From assembly GCF_020382885.2 (NCBI RefSeq), contig NC_058513.1, positions 3,921,408 to 3,985,407 on the forward strand: a DNA stretch of 64,000 nucleotides. Direction: 5' to 3'. Under the pieces are notes generated by a model that saw nothing but the letters and a program-made list of their open reading frames with translations, made no database searches and was not told where the DNA came from. Source of the DNA: Scatophagus argus (Eukaryota > Chordata > Actinopteri > Scatophagidae). Shown piece by piece: positions 24,358 through 37,600 of the stretch. The position numbers and the translations under genes are program-made. How positions within the stretch are numbered: position 1 is the first letter of the stretch; each line of letters starts with the position of its first letter.

Positions 24358-24969
24358 CTCCTGCTAATGTCTGCTTTTGAGAAATAGTAACTATAATTAG
24401 CTACCAAAATGTAAGCCAACTAAAACTGCTTTTTTTCTGTTAGACTTAAGAGATGATGTTATATAATTATTTTTACATTAGCTATATAACGGGTTTAATG
24501 TTTTTTAACTAGGCCTGAAGACAAATATTAACCTAAGCAGCAACCTTTTGCTTAAGCTCACATCATAATTCTACGTAAGCCGCTTTAGCTATGTCAGTCA
24601 GTATAGCCCTGTTGTCGGTCTTTGAATGCATCACTGCCGTTTTTAGGTTTGGGAACAGAACGGCAGATGTCACTATTGTCAATTAACACTTATTATCTTT
24701 ACTTTAAGTCACTTAAAGCGTCTATAAGCCCCTATAGCCCCGGTAGCTGTTTGACATGTGTGTCTTGTGCATTACAAAGATAAACCAAATCACACAGCGT
24801 ATCTCCGTCCCCTCTCAGTCCGTGTGACAGGTACTGTGGAATGGGAAGGTGTTTCGGTATGTTCGATAGGCTACACGGAAGTGCGATTACAGCGTGTGTC
24901 GCTGAGCTTAAATGACAGGAGGCTTGGTGGGTCTGTTGTCAGCCTCTGATCACAACTGTTCTCCTCAAC
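24358..24969. promoter_or_regulatory. Head-to-head intergenic region, SPRY gene and RUN-PDZ-PTB gene
   Basis: About 610 bp separate the probable first exon of the minus-strand gene from the plus-strand start at 24970. I see no coding exon, TATA box at a fixed distance or repeat. It must hold the promoter of the plus-strand gene and possibly both. Confidence 0.4.
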
Positions 24970-25870
24970 ATGGCACCTAAAGACCCTTTACTCGGCACTC
25001 TCAAAGGTAAGGAGCCATAATATATGCATAACGCAAACGTGGTTTTATTGGATCACAATTCAGCTTCACTGGCAGCGGATTGTTTCGTCCAGTTTTGCGC
25101 CTTATGGCTTGTAAAAAAAAAAAAGAAACCCAAACAGTCAAAAGGACTGTCTTGATCATTTGATCGCTTGTTCAATTCGAATTTCCTGATGCGGACAAAA
25201 GCGTCATTGTTACAGACATCTGTCAGATAATGATCACGCAGTTTGCACGAAAAAGAAAACACGAATACATTTGCGATCAGTGTCGCGCAGAAGCCCAACA
25301 TATCTGCAGTCACTTGGTGCTGTTGTTGTTCCTCCAGTGTGTGTCCTCAACCTGCAGTCGTGTGGAGAGATGGTGACAGACACCAACCCTCATCTCGCCT
25401 CCTGCTGTGAGCTTCTGGAGCTGGTCCTCAGGAAGGGACTCCAACGTCAGTATCCCCACAAATACGTACTGCCCCTGAAAAATACCACAGTTAATATTTG
25501 TTTAAAATGCATGTGTATGTTCTTTACCAGTACACTGCTGAGTACAAATTGCTATATTGCAAACGTGTGTACCCTGCACCGACAACTTTGTTCAGTAGTT
25601 TTGAAATCTAAATATAAACCATTTGAAGCAATTGAAATATGTATTAGCAGTATGGGCTAAGCGTGTGTCTGCTCTCCCTCAGAGCCAGTTATCAGTCTGG
25701 TACACAGAGACTACTGGCAGTGTTTTGAACAGCTTACGCACCAAGATACCTGTGGCAGGTAACAACATCCTGCTTGGGACATGTCATATTTTTATAATTA
25801 TTTTAACTGTTCTGCAGTAGACGTTACTGTAACAGAAAGAGCACTGTGTTAATACCTGTTATCTCTGCTG

Positions 25871-25908
<38 letters not shown>

Positions 25909-28900
25909 GCTGTCTGCTCTGTCCTTGGCGGTGGAACAGACAAGAGTTTGCAGGAAACTGCTCTCAGCTCAGGGCCGAGGCCGCTACCTGCTCAGACTGG
26001 CCCTCAGCCGCAAAGCTCTGCCACAGTTCATCACACACCTGCTGCACACACCCAGAGTCCTGGAGGTCAGATACATGGACCACCTACAGTTTCTATAATG
26101 CAGTGTATTTGGAGAATGGGGTCTTTTCCTGGCACTTTTGTGTATTTTAGGCAAAGTGTCCACCAAATATGCCTATTTATGGAGTTGGTTGAAATGTAAA
26201 TAAAACAGATTGGGTTCACACTGTGTCTCTCCACTCCAGTGGTACAACCCTGCAATGTCAATCCTCAGGAATGAGGAATTTGTGGGTGAGGCTAATTGTT
26301 TTCACTAAAATTTGAGCAGATACTGCCGTTCAGTGTCCAACATCAACAACAGTGTTCTTCCTATTCCAGAGCCTTTTATGTCGCTGCTGCTGGTCCTCTC
26401 TCACATGGAGTTTAAACTTAACATGGAGGTCTGAGCAACTCCTTCGTTTATACTATTAAAAAACTGCAAATGTGCTGACTGTCTATTTTGAATATTTTCA
26501 AGCCACACATAAGATTTTCCTCCAAAATATAGCCTGGACTGGTTTAATGCCAACTGTCACTTGGAATAAGCAGCTAAAGGATTCTACACTAACAACCACC
26601 TCTTGCCTTTTTACACAGAATTGCAGTTTTCTGGATGAGAGCTGGCTCCTACCGGTAAAAAACAGTTATTACTGCTCAGTAACTCACACCACCACAACAA
26701 TATTATTATGGTTTTAGTGACCGTGGGGACTTTAAAGTACCTGGAAATGCGTGGAAAAAATTCCCAAGCAGGACATATTGCAGTGAGACAACAGAATTTA
26801 GACTAATCGGATTATAGGAGACGGTCTGTTAATTGTTTGCATATGTTTCCAGGTATGCGAGACATATGAAGTAGTGCCCTGTCGAGAGCTTGGGATGGTG
26901 TTAAGGTTTGTACCTTCCTCTGCAACGAGCTCTCTTTCTTTCTTTCCAATCATACGTAGATCTGTCCAAACTGCTATTTCCTCTCCTTCTCTCTGTCTCC
27001 TAGGTATCTCAGTGGACGCGTCTTTGTCCTCAACCTGATGCCTGGTAGTCAAGCTCACGTTGACAAATTTATCTGTCCCGGCGATATTATTGACGAAATC
27101 AACGGGACCTCGCTGAGGAATTCCAAGAATGGACAGGTATCCTCAGACATTCAGTGTTATTTCTCAAAGTAATAATCAGAGACATATGGAGACATTGCAT
27201 CCCTTGTTCTGTGACATCACAGTGCCGCTGGTGTAAATAAATGTTTTTACATTCGCTGAGAAAACTGCTGATATCTCGGCGTCCCACATCACAGAACACA
27301 GAGGAACGTGTGTGCATTACAGTAGGCCTTCATCACAGCAGAAATATACATACATTTGCAATACCAGGAAAAGCACAAGTGTTACTAATAACATTTATGA
27401 TGGCTCTCTTCTATTCCAGTATTCCAGAAGATATAAATGGAGTTCAGCCATCATTTTATGATTTTCACCTGAGCCTTTATTACTTTAACAATTAGGGTGG
27501 GACGATTTACACTTTATCATTTTTATTAGTGCATGTAGATTGGTGAGGGTGTGCACGGCTCTTCTTGTTTAAATGGTAAACATGTTTCCATTTGAAGATA
27601 TGATAAGCCCAAAACTTATTCCTCAACAGTGTAAAATGACCACAGTGAGAAATAAATTTTGATTCAAGTGAGCTCGATGCAATACAGTTTATGTGCAAAG
27701 AAAGCATATAACATTGGAGGAAATGCATGTTTTCATATTTTTACGCAAGTTTTTGGAAAGATTTCTGAAAAATATATCCAAGGCAGGTGTGGTCCTGTCT
27801 CGGCTGAAAGGCTGCCCCCTGTCCATCGTTGTCCTGCGATGGAGGGCTCAGGATGGAACAGTGTATCGGCCCCTCATCAAACTCCTGCGGGCCCTGAGGA
27901 TGGAGAACCCCACCCTGCAGTTGGGTTCTACTTCATCCCAGCAGTCTGCCACCAAGGACCAGATAAGCTCTCCATCACAGTGCCTCAAAGAGGGAAGGTA
28001 AGTTGATTATCAAATCCTTCAGGAAGGAGCAAATGTACTCTTGACATTGACAATGACTCACCTCTCTCCAACAGGATTGTTTACATAGTGCAGTTCTTGG
28101 GAAGAACAAATATTGGAATGGTAACTAATCACCAGTTTTGCCTTTTAATTTGTGTTCAGTATTTTAATGTGTGTTCACGTGCTAGACTCTCACATAACTG
28201 CCATGATATCTGGTCTTATGCTCTTTTAGTTTGGAGGCAAGGAGGTGCTGCAAGATGCCATTCCACAAGTGTTGCAAAAAAACCTGCCCAGCAAGGTAAT
28301 AATAACAATCCTGCCTTTGTGCATGTTGGCACAAAGGCAGGACATGACAGACTGTTGTCATGTTCAGCAAAATGTTTCCTTGTCAAAATCAACATGCACT
28401 CAATCAGTGTCATGCGCCCCGCAGGAGGTGCTTTTGGATTTGAAGGAAACACATTTGACATGCACAGACAGAAGCACTAAACTGGCAAGTAGACACATGT
28501 CACGTCTCTCATAAATAATTGGTGTTCTCACCCCTCTTTGCTTTAACATTAACACCACAATTATCTTCTCAGGAGCTGTTTGAGCATCACTATCCAGAGA
28601 TATCATGTGTAGGGAGATTTGGTCAACCAGACTACAAAATATTTGCATTCTGTGTGGCGTAAGTATTAAATGTACATACCAAATTAATTGCACAACAAAG
28701 CTGTCATTGATTTTGCATCAGATGCCAAGAAAATACAAATAAGGTTATTTCCCTCTCCAGTCATCCTTGCTAATCCAGCTTTGCTGTAGTATAGGTCACT
28801 CCCATCCTTCAACATGTAGTGATGCAATACCCAAGGCAGTACTGCTCTGTTGTCATTGGCTGGTGCTGAATGTCATCTAAGCATATGATTGGCTGCGTTC

Positions 28901-29119
28901 ACAGAGACTCCCCAGAAACCCCCCAGTCGACAGGCTTCTGTTGTGTGGCACTCAGAGCCAGCACAGTCAAGGAGTGTGAAGAGATTGTCTGTCGTATTGG
29001 TGAGTCACAGCAGCTCTTATAAGTGACCATGTACCTTTGGGTTTATACATGTTGAGATTTAAAATCTGTGTTTTTCCCTTACAGCTACTGGTTTCAAACA
29101 CACAGAGTGGTTTGTATGA
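24970..29119 (+). CDS. RUN-PDZ-PTB domain adaptor-like protein, 435 aa
   Basis: I do not recognise a named gene. Exons: 24970-25006, 25338-25445, 25683-25758, 25909-26065, 26240-26285, 26370-26428, 26619-26654, 26853-26905, 27004-27136, 27783-27997, 28075-28120, 28230-28295, 28425-28484, 28573-28658, 28905-28999, 29085-29119 (TGA). Phases close at 435 residues. Residues 15-175 fit a RUN domain (LVHRDYWQCFEQL, LALSRKALPQFITHLL, EFVEPFMSLLLVLSHMEF). Residues 185-262 fit PDZ: loop ELGMVL, then FVLNLMPGSQAHV, CPGDIIDEINGTSL and LSIVVLRW. Residues 306-433 fit PTB/PID: IVYIVQFLGRTNIG, LLDLKETHLTC, FEHHYPEISCVGRFGQPDYKIFAFCVA, FCCVALRAS and a terminal EEIVCRIATGF helix. These suggest a cytoplasmic scaffold linking a Rab/Rap-type GTPase to tail peptides, which is inference from domain families only. 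Intron 28485-28572 has a GC donor, and the acceptor at 25907-25908 is built from a TG repeat. Confidence 0.82.
25872..25906. repeat. (TG)n microsatellite abutting a splice acceptor
   Basis: Thirty-five nt of pure TG repeat run straight into the AG (25907-25908) that precedes the fourth exon of the RUN-PDZ-PTB gene, replacing a normal pyrimidine tract. Confidence 0.95.
28485..28572 (+). other. GC-AG intron
   Basis: The donor reads CTG|GCAAGT, a perfect consensus except GC for GT, and the acceptor is TCTTCTCAG|GAG. Both flanking exons encode contiguous PTB sequence (RSTKL / ELFEHH) and no GT nearby keeps the frame, so a GC-AG intron is the simplest reading. Confidence 0.85.
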
Positions 29120-29158
29120 TGTTTCAGTGGTCAACTAATTGAATGCCTTGTAAATAAA
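29120..29158 (+). terminator. 3' end of the RUN-PDZ-PTB gene
   Basis: AATAAA at 29153-29158 lies only 34 nt after the TGA, giving a very short 3' UTR. The opposing histone 3' UTR ends nearby. Confidence 0.7.
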
Positions 29159-29234
29159 TGTAAACGTGTCAGATCACATCCTGCTTTACTGTCTGAATAC
29201 TACGAAAAAAATATATATAATCACAGAACACATG

Positions 29235-29818
29235 GCTTTCTCTACTCATAAAGACCTTTAATAGAAAGACATGTGACAACATTTTCATAAATAGTATTAA
29301 ATGTAGCTGCCAAGATTTATGTTGAAAAACATGTAAAAAGCAGTCCAGAAAAATACAGGAGGGGTCTGCCATGCTCCTGGACACTGAGTGTCGAGTATTA
29401 ACTGTAGTAGCCCACACCCAGACACTGCAGTGAGACCTGTCAAGCAAGACATGCTGGCATTTTGTGGTAAATGGTAGATGGGTGAAGAAACCTTGGACCC
29501 CACGGAAAATGTGAAGGATTCATCTTCGTGTCAAGAAACTCCAACCACAGGAGTCTGATACCCATGAGATCTTGAAGGGTGGCATGATGACTAGAACACA
29601 CAATAATGGCCCGTGGTGGAATAGGCAGATACTGCACAACATTTCCAACTACCCTACATGTACTCAGGCTTATGGAATGATTGAATTGTCCCAGTCTAAA
29701 ATACAATACAAAATTAAAAAAAGAAAACTTATTTTAAAAACCCAAGAAATAAAAATGTCCACAAAATGGTTAAGTATGATAAATAAGAATCTGTATCGAC
29801 AACGCTGTCACTAGCTGC
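29235..29818 (-). other. h3f3b: 3' UTR of the histone H3.3 gene
   Basis: About 580 bp of noncoding DNA follow the H3.3 stop on the minus strand. A possible ATTAAA poly(A) signal (TTTAAT on plus) lies at 29257-29262. I see no replication-type histone stem-loop just after the stop, as expected for a polyadenylated H3.3 gene. Confidence 0.5.
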
Positions 29819-30461
<643 letters not shown>

Positions 30462-31152
30462 TCAACGTTAAATAACCATTACTAACCCGAAGCTGAAAAG
30501 CTAACCTAGCCTACAAATACAGCTCCCCTCCCCCAGTTGTTAACCACTGGGCGTCGGGTTTGTTCCAGTTCGCTCTACTAATGCTACACTAATATAGCAG
30601 CAAAGCCAAAATACTCATCATTGAAACAATCCGACGTTGGTAAAGTTGATTGTATTGGAATAGGGCCGTGTCCGTTCACAACAATTTAACCAATTCAGGG
30701 GCCCACTGCAACCAGCAACAATAACAGTCAGCGCCTGTACCAGCCCAGCCAGCCTTTATACTTTTCGACTTCGCCATTTTCACCGTCTCTCATTTCACCC
30801 CCAAGCGACATTGCCTCGATTCAGTTCAAGCAACACTAGCTTGTACATAATTAGCTTAGCTACTGACTTTGTATTTAAGGTACGTCTCGACGGTTAATTT
30901 CAGTCGACATTCAGTCGACTTGTTTACAACGTCTACTTTCACTTCAGCCATCAAACGGTGACGTTTAAACAGAAACGTCAACGGTAAGAGAATCCATTGT
31001 TCTATTTTTAGCTAACATTAGCGAGTAGACCTATAACGTGTTTAGCAAAACAGAACAAAGCCTGTATATACAAACGCAATCCACACATACGTATCACAGC
31101 TATGACAACAAATTCGCGGACATTGTCCTCATAATAAGGAAATTACATTTAC

Positions 31153-31225
31153 CTTTAGGAAGTGTGCTGTTCTGTGGTAATTCCCGTAGATCGTCAGACG
31201 TGATCGCTGAAAACAATTTGTGTTG
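31153..31225 (-). other. h3f3b: Noncoding first exon of the H3.3 gene
   Basis: A minus-strand donor (AAAG|GTAAAT, exon edge 31153) would splice to the acceptor TATTTAG at 30412-30413, nine nt before the ATG. The 5' edge is inferred from the TATA-like element at 31245-31254, about 25 bp upstream of the assumed start. Confidence 0.6.
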
Positions 31226-31244
31226 GGAGGGGTGCTGAGGTTGA

Positions 31245-31346
31245 GTATTAATACTTTGTTGTGACGTCACTCTCCCAAACCAGCACACGCTCATTGGTTC
31301 ACCTTCCTAAATGGACACACGGTACAGCCAATGGATAAGATGGCGG
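31245..31346. promoter_or_regulatory. Bidirectional promoter, H3.3 and unk
   Basis: Between the two divergent genes lie, in order: a TATA-like GTATTAATAC (31245-31254), a palindromic cAMP response element TGACGTCA (31262-31269), a CCAAT box for the minus strand (ATTGGT on plus, 31293-31298), a CCAAT box for the plus strand (GCCAATGG, 31326-31333) and a YY1-like AAGATGGCGG (31337-31346). A CRE plus CCAAT arrangement is known for mammalian H3.3B promoters. Confidence 0.7.
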
Positions 31347-31673
31347 AAATAAAAAACAAAAAAGTGAATTCTACCGCTCATTTTCCCATATTTGAGCTAC
31401 CTACAAACTCGGTGTTCATAGCTCTGAGATGCATTTTAACAATGAATGATTAAATATTGTCTGTGTTATATGATTTTCACGAACATTATTTAAGTTATGA
31501 TTGAACTTCATGTCCCATGGTTCCGTTCTGTCTCCCAATTGTCTCTTTGCTACTACTTCCTCCTGTCTTGCGCAAGCTCACATCGTTGTAGAATGCGGAT
31601 TTCGAAGCTAATGAGAATAGCTAGCCAGTAAGCTAAAAACAAGGTTCGAGTTGTTAGGCTTTAAACGGGTAAA

Positions 31674-34600
31674 ATGTCTAAAACACAGTCACAGCCCCCA
31701 TCATCCTCGGCAGCGACGACTACCGGGAGGCCCTCCTCGTCCTGTTCGTCTTCGCCCGCAGGGGGCTCAACATCTCCCGCAACCGTGTTGAACGTGCAGC
31801 CCGAGAAACCTCAACATTACACGTACGTAGCTAGTTAGGTGGATTAGCTAGCTAAGTGTACACAAGCTCACGTGTAGTTGCATATACTAAACTACAGCTA
31901 AATTGTATTTGGAAAAAATAGTTACTTATGATCTTGATATTCTTTAGAATGACTGAACCAAGCTGTTTCCCGACAATGTAATTATTAACCCGAGCAGGTC
32001 TTGAAAAAGAGGCCTAACGTTACTCACTGACAGTAGCCCTTTCATACAAGCTTTGAAACACAGCATAGTTCAGGTAATGTATATGTAAATATGTCCAGTT
32101 TAGTAATTATTATATTCCTTAAAAAGATTTGGCATTACAGCAGGGAATTAGTTAGAGTAAAGCAAATATTGGATTCTGAGAAAAAATAATCACAATAAGC
32201 AAGATTATGGAATGCACTTCATGAATGTACGCTTTTACTTGCGTAAAAAAACGGTGAAAGACGGCGTGACTGACCATAAATGTATTCCACTTTCTTGGAA
32301 TAACAAGAAAAACAAATAACTTGTTGTTTTCCTCTCTCTCTCTTAGATATCTGAAAGAATTCAGAACTGAGCAGTGCCCCCTGTTTGTACAACATAAATG
32401 CACACAACACAGGCCTTTTTCCTGTTTTCACTGGCACTTCCTGAATCAGCGGCGCCGCAGACCCATCCGCAGACGGGACGGGACCTTCAACTATAGCCCA
32501 GATGTCTACTGTACCAAATATGATGAGGGAACAGGCACCTGTCCTGATGGAGATGAGTGAGTGCGGCTGAAATTTCAGTGTTCTACTAGGCTGTTTGTCG
32601 CAGATTGTTTGTATTTATTATGATGGGGTCCTCAGTTGACCCATACATTTAACACTAAAGATAAAGCCTGTAAAGGGGAAGTGCTTTTGATGGGGTTTTT
32701 TTTTTGCACAGAATTGCACAATTAGCCACACTGTACTTGTGTCTGGGAAACTGATAAACTGTGACTGATTGTGACACATCTGTGTCAAGTACATTTTCTC
32801 ACTTCTTGTGAAGGGTATTTTTTTGTGTACAAGTAACTTAGAGGGAAAAGAATGACTTTGCATTTTATCAGCTGAAGTCTCTCTACCTCTGAGTGGTTAA
32901 ATCTTTCTTGTATCTAAAGCATCATCTATATTTCATTTCTAACATTTGTAGATCTTTTACATTGAAATTAAATTGCTAAAGTGAATCACCAGTACATGTA
33001 GAACATTGCATCGCAAAGGGAAGTCAGCGAAGTAGTGATTGAGGATACACCCTCCCCTCAATTGTAAGTCAAGTTGGAAGAATTGTGGCTGTTGAAATAA
33101 TTCTGCTGAGTATTAGCACCTGACGACAGCCATTCTTCCATTCTGTTGTTCCCTTTTAGATTCAGTCGTGCAGAGCCTTTACGACACCATCTCGGTGACA
33201 ATCACAGACAAAGGGAATGTAAATGTAGGATGGAAATTGATTTGAGCGTCAGACTGACATGCCTTCAGTACATGCTAATGAACCACTCGGTGGAGTGAAC
33301 ATTTCAAACGATTTCTCTTCCAGCTCTCATCTCAGTTGCAAAGAGGGGAAAAAAAACATCATGAGACAGAGATGGGAAGAGATCTGAAACTTGTAGTTCA
33401 GTTTATACTTATATCCTCAGGGCAGAACACTCACAACATTACTTATAGATGTTAATAAAGGAACTGCTTAGTTGCTGTATTGTTTTAGTATATATTTTCA
33501 TGTAGTTTGAGCAGGAACCAGAATGTGTTCTGAATGTTGTATACTTGTGGTGTTTGACAATTATTCTGGTGTATGGATTGTCTGCTGTGGACCTGCAAAT
33601 AAGTTTTAGAGCTCCAGTGTTTTGTTTAGTGTTTGGAGGCTGTAGATCTGCAGCTCATTTGTGCTGTAAACGCCAGACATTTATATAAACAAGATCCTAA
33701 CTGCTTCACTGTTACGACCTATAAAATAGTATTGTATACAGTCGAGGTGAAACGTCAAGTGGAATTGGAACTGGAATAATTGATAATTGGGAATTTTCAG
33801 ATATTTTGAAGACCAGCATTTTATGAATCACATTTCACACAAAAATCTAGCGTCTTCATTTTTTTTGGAATTTGATGCTTTCTTTTGTTATATGGTTGTG
33901 GAAAAACGAATTGGGCTTTTTGATAGCCAGATTGTTAGGATTCTGATATTTAGCAACCTCACTCAGGAAAAAATTCCATGCAAGAGAAACAGTGCTAATT
34001 AAAAATAATCAGAAATATATGTACTTAAATGACCTGTATGTCTTTATGTTTGTATCCAAGTTCTTAATGTATTTCTATGTGTGTTCCAGATGCCCGTTTC
34101 TACATCGGACAGCAGGTGACACAGAGCGCAGATATCATCTCCGCTACTATAAGACCGGATCGTGTATCCATGAAACAGATGCAAAAGGCCACTGCAGCAA
34201 AAACGGCTCCCACTGTGCCTTTGCACATGGATCTCATGACCTGCGCAGCCCTGTTTATGATATCAGGTGCCAAAATAACTTAATACTTCAATGGAACAGG
34301 TTGAACAGTTTTTGTACATGTTTATGCACCGGCGTCGCTTACAGAGATTCTTTGCGCTGTGGATTTTACAGAGAAGTGCAGGTAATGGAGTCTCAAGGAG
34401 GTTCGGGGGCCACAGAGGGAGGTGGAGGAGATGGACAGTCAGGACAGGCAGCAAGTACGGCCCTCATAGAAAAGATCCTGAGTGAGGAACCACGCTGGCA
34501 AGGTAAACCTGTGATACATCCCATCAGCAGACTTTCAGACTTGCTCAGCTTTTTGGCTGCAGACTTTTTTTTCCTAAATGCTGGAGACCTCTGACTTAGG

Positions 34601-37600
34601 CCCACTGTGTCTCTGGACTGACCCCCAATCACACAGGGCTAAAGATGACCTCTTTAATGCCCAACTTCAGCCAGCACATTTACACCTGCTGTGCTCTCTG
34701 TCCTGAAACACACAGCAGAATGTGAACTACAATATCTTTTTTCTTTCTTTTGTGTTTTTCCATTTGTGTAACCACTTCTGTAAAGGCCACTGTCTAAGTG
34801 CTGGGCACATTCTGCTATCTGTATAAAAAGTATATTATTACCATTGACAATGCTTCTTATTGTGAGTATGGGAATGCTTCCTGTTTACTTTGTATCTTTG
34901 CATCTCACTTTGTTAAACCCTTTAAGTGCCGTAAATAAAAAAAGGCTTCACTCTTGTTTCATCATTTTACTGTGGCACATCTTGATCTCATGACTCTTGA
35001 CCAGTCCCCACCATCTGCTTACCTCATTGTATCCATCTGCGTGTTGTTGTTATTACTCTTTAGATAACAACTATGTGCTGTCCCACTACAAGACAGAACT
35101 CTGTAAGAAACCACCTCGTCTGTGCCGTCAAGGTTACGCCTGTCCATACTACCATAACAGCAAAGACAGGAGGCGCAGCCCGCACAAGCACAAATACAGG
35201 TGCTGCATTACATCATGTAAATGGAAAATATGTGAATATCAGGCATTACTTTTGCCCCATCACAGATGTGTGTAACAAAGCTGTTATTTTGATCTTGCCT
35301 CTGCAGAGCGTTGCCATGTCCAGCTGTGAAACAGAGTGAGGAATGGGGGGATCCAAGTAAATGTGAGGGAGCAGAAGGATGTCAGTATTGTCACACAAGA
35401 ACAGAACAGCAGTTCCACCCAGAGGTTTGTCTTGTTTCAGTAGAGATCTTAGAGAATCTGAAGCCGAAATTGCAGAAGATGAATGTCAACGCGTATTGAT
35501 CTCTCACTCTGTTACAGATCTATAAATCCACAAAGTGTAATGACATGCAGCAGTGTGGCAGCTGTCCCAGAGGGCCCTTCTGTGCCTTTGCTCATGTTGA
35601 AAGTAAGTCCTCACAATGCTTTTCTTTTCGCAAACATCCAATGATTCACTTTGCACTTTAATGTTATATTTTTATTTCTGTTCTTTTTGATCCTCCCCCA
35701 GAGCCCTTTGTTCAAGAGGAACTTTCATTCCCCACACCAAGCTCCCCTCCTCCCCCGAGACCTCCAGACCCTCTTCCAGCCCAAGAAGCTTCTTCAAGTC
35801 CCAGCAGACACAACGTGGGGCCTGGGCCTAGTTCTGGTTCTGCTCCGGACCTCTTTTCCCCATCTGTAGGGTCATGTGTAGCGGAGCAGGGGCTGCTGGG
35901 AAATGTTTTGTCCCTGTGTGAGGATGTGAGTGGAGGAGCAGAGCCTCTGTCTCCTTGGGCTGGAGAGGGAGGCTACTGCAGGGCGCCTGGATTTGAGAGG
36001 GAGGATCAGGTGAGATGGACAGACAAAGAAAAAGGGAAACATGAGGGGAAATAAATCATCCCTTTAATGATATCATGTTTGTTAGAAAGAGGCTTTTCCT
36101 GCATGTTGTGATCTCATGGTCCTTATATTGTATGCGTTTTCAGGCTAAGCAAAGGAGTTTTGCTCTTGAACAGCGCAACAGAGAATTAGCATCAACACAA
36201 AGCAAACAGGTACAGTTACAACCTCAAACTTTGTTTGTTTTTTTTTGGGTTTTTTTTCATCTATTTTTATGCAGACAAAAATTTTGCACACTTTCAGTCA
36301 GTCCACATATTTTCTTCAAGAAGTATACTTTTCTCTGTAATAATAATCTTGTTGAGAGCACACAAGAATCAAGTAACACTCATCTCTCCTAATACCACGT
36401 TCCACTTGTGTTCCCCTTCAGGACTTGTTAGTGTTTCTGCCTGTGGGCAGCCCTTTGAGTCTGTCCTCCAGCATCCCCTCCAGTCTGGCTGCCACACCGC
36501 CCAGCCCTGCCCCTCTCGGACCCCCAGGATCTGGCATCTCCTCAGGCATGAACGCTAACGCCCTGCCCTTTTACCCCACCAGTGAGACTGTAGAGTCAGT
36601 GGTTGGTAAGTCCAGATATACAGCATTGAAAACAGCTGAAACAATAAAAATCTAAAATGACTGTAGATCTGACAGATAGTTCTGGTGGTTTATCTATTAC
36701 AGAGTCAGCCCTGGATGATCTTGACCTGAATGATTTTGGTGTGTCGGCGCTGGAGAGGAGTTTGGAGAGCAGCTCTGGTCTGCCCAGTGTGGGAGTTATG
36801 CTGGGTATTTCAAAGACATGAGAATAAACACACAGAACCACAAATATGAACACGTGCATTATTTGACAATATGCATATGCACATGAACGTCACTCAAACT
36901 CATTTGTCTCTTTGGTTTTATAGGAGGTAGCCAGTTTCAGAGTTCTGCTCCAGTCAATATCCCAGGATCCTTTAGCAGCTCTGCTCCTTTTAGCTCCCCG
37001 TCACCATCTCCCCCGATCAGGCCCCACGCTTCACCGTTCTTTTCTACTCAACTATCACAACCTGGCCAATCAGAAAGCACCTTCTTGGGACCATCTCATA
37101 GTTCTTTAGGTTTGTGGAATTCAGTTCAGGATATTGAGTGATGTGAAGTCTGTATGAGTGTATTGTCGCGGTAATATTTATTCTTTGCAGGTCTAAATGG
37201 TATGAGCACTAATATCTGGGAGCATTTTCCATCGGGCCAGGGTTCCCCTGGTACACCCCCCACCCTTCTGCCCTCTGGCCCCTGTGCAGAGACTTCCAGG
37301 CTCAAACAGGAGCTGGAGGAAGCACACAGGACACTGAAGCAGTGGGGTCACACCTGGAGACACACAGCTCAGGTGGGTAGGTAGGTAGTGGGGCATTTGT
37401 GCATGCAACACTGTGAAATGACTGTTTTGAGTTGGTGCTGTGGCCTGCATGTTTATGCATATTGCAGTGAATTATAGTTTTGCATCAGTATTCTGTATTC
37501 TGCCTCTTGTAGTCGTGTGCTGCGCTGAAAACAGATGCAGAGGAGTCCCGTGCCCATGCAGCACGGTTAGCCATGGAAGCAGAGAGAGCCAGGCAGGCTG

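Noticed and set aside
33150-33300. Candidate extra unk exon after a pyrimidine-rich AG
   Set aside because: In the unk frame it meets a stop quickly, and the flanking exons already join into continuous conserved zinc-finger sequence.
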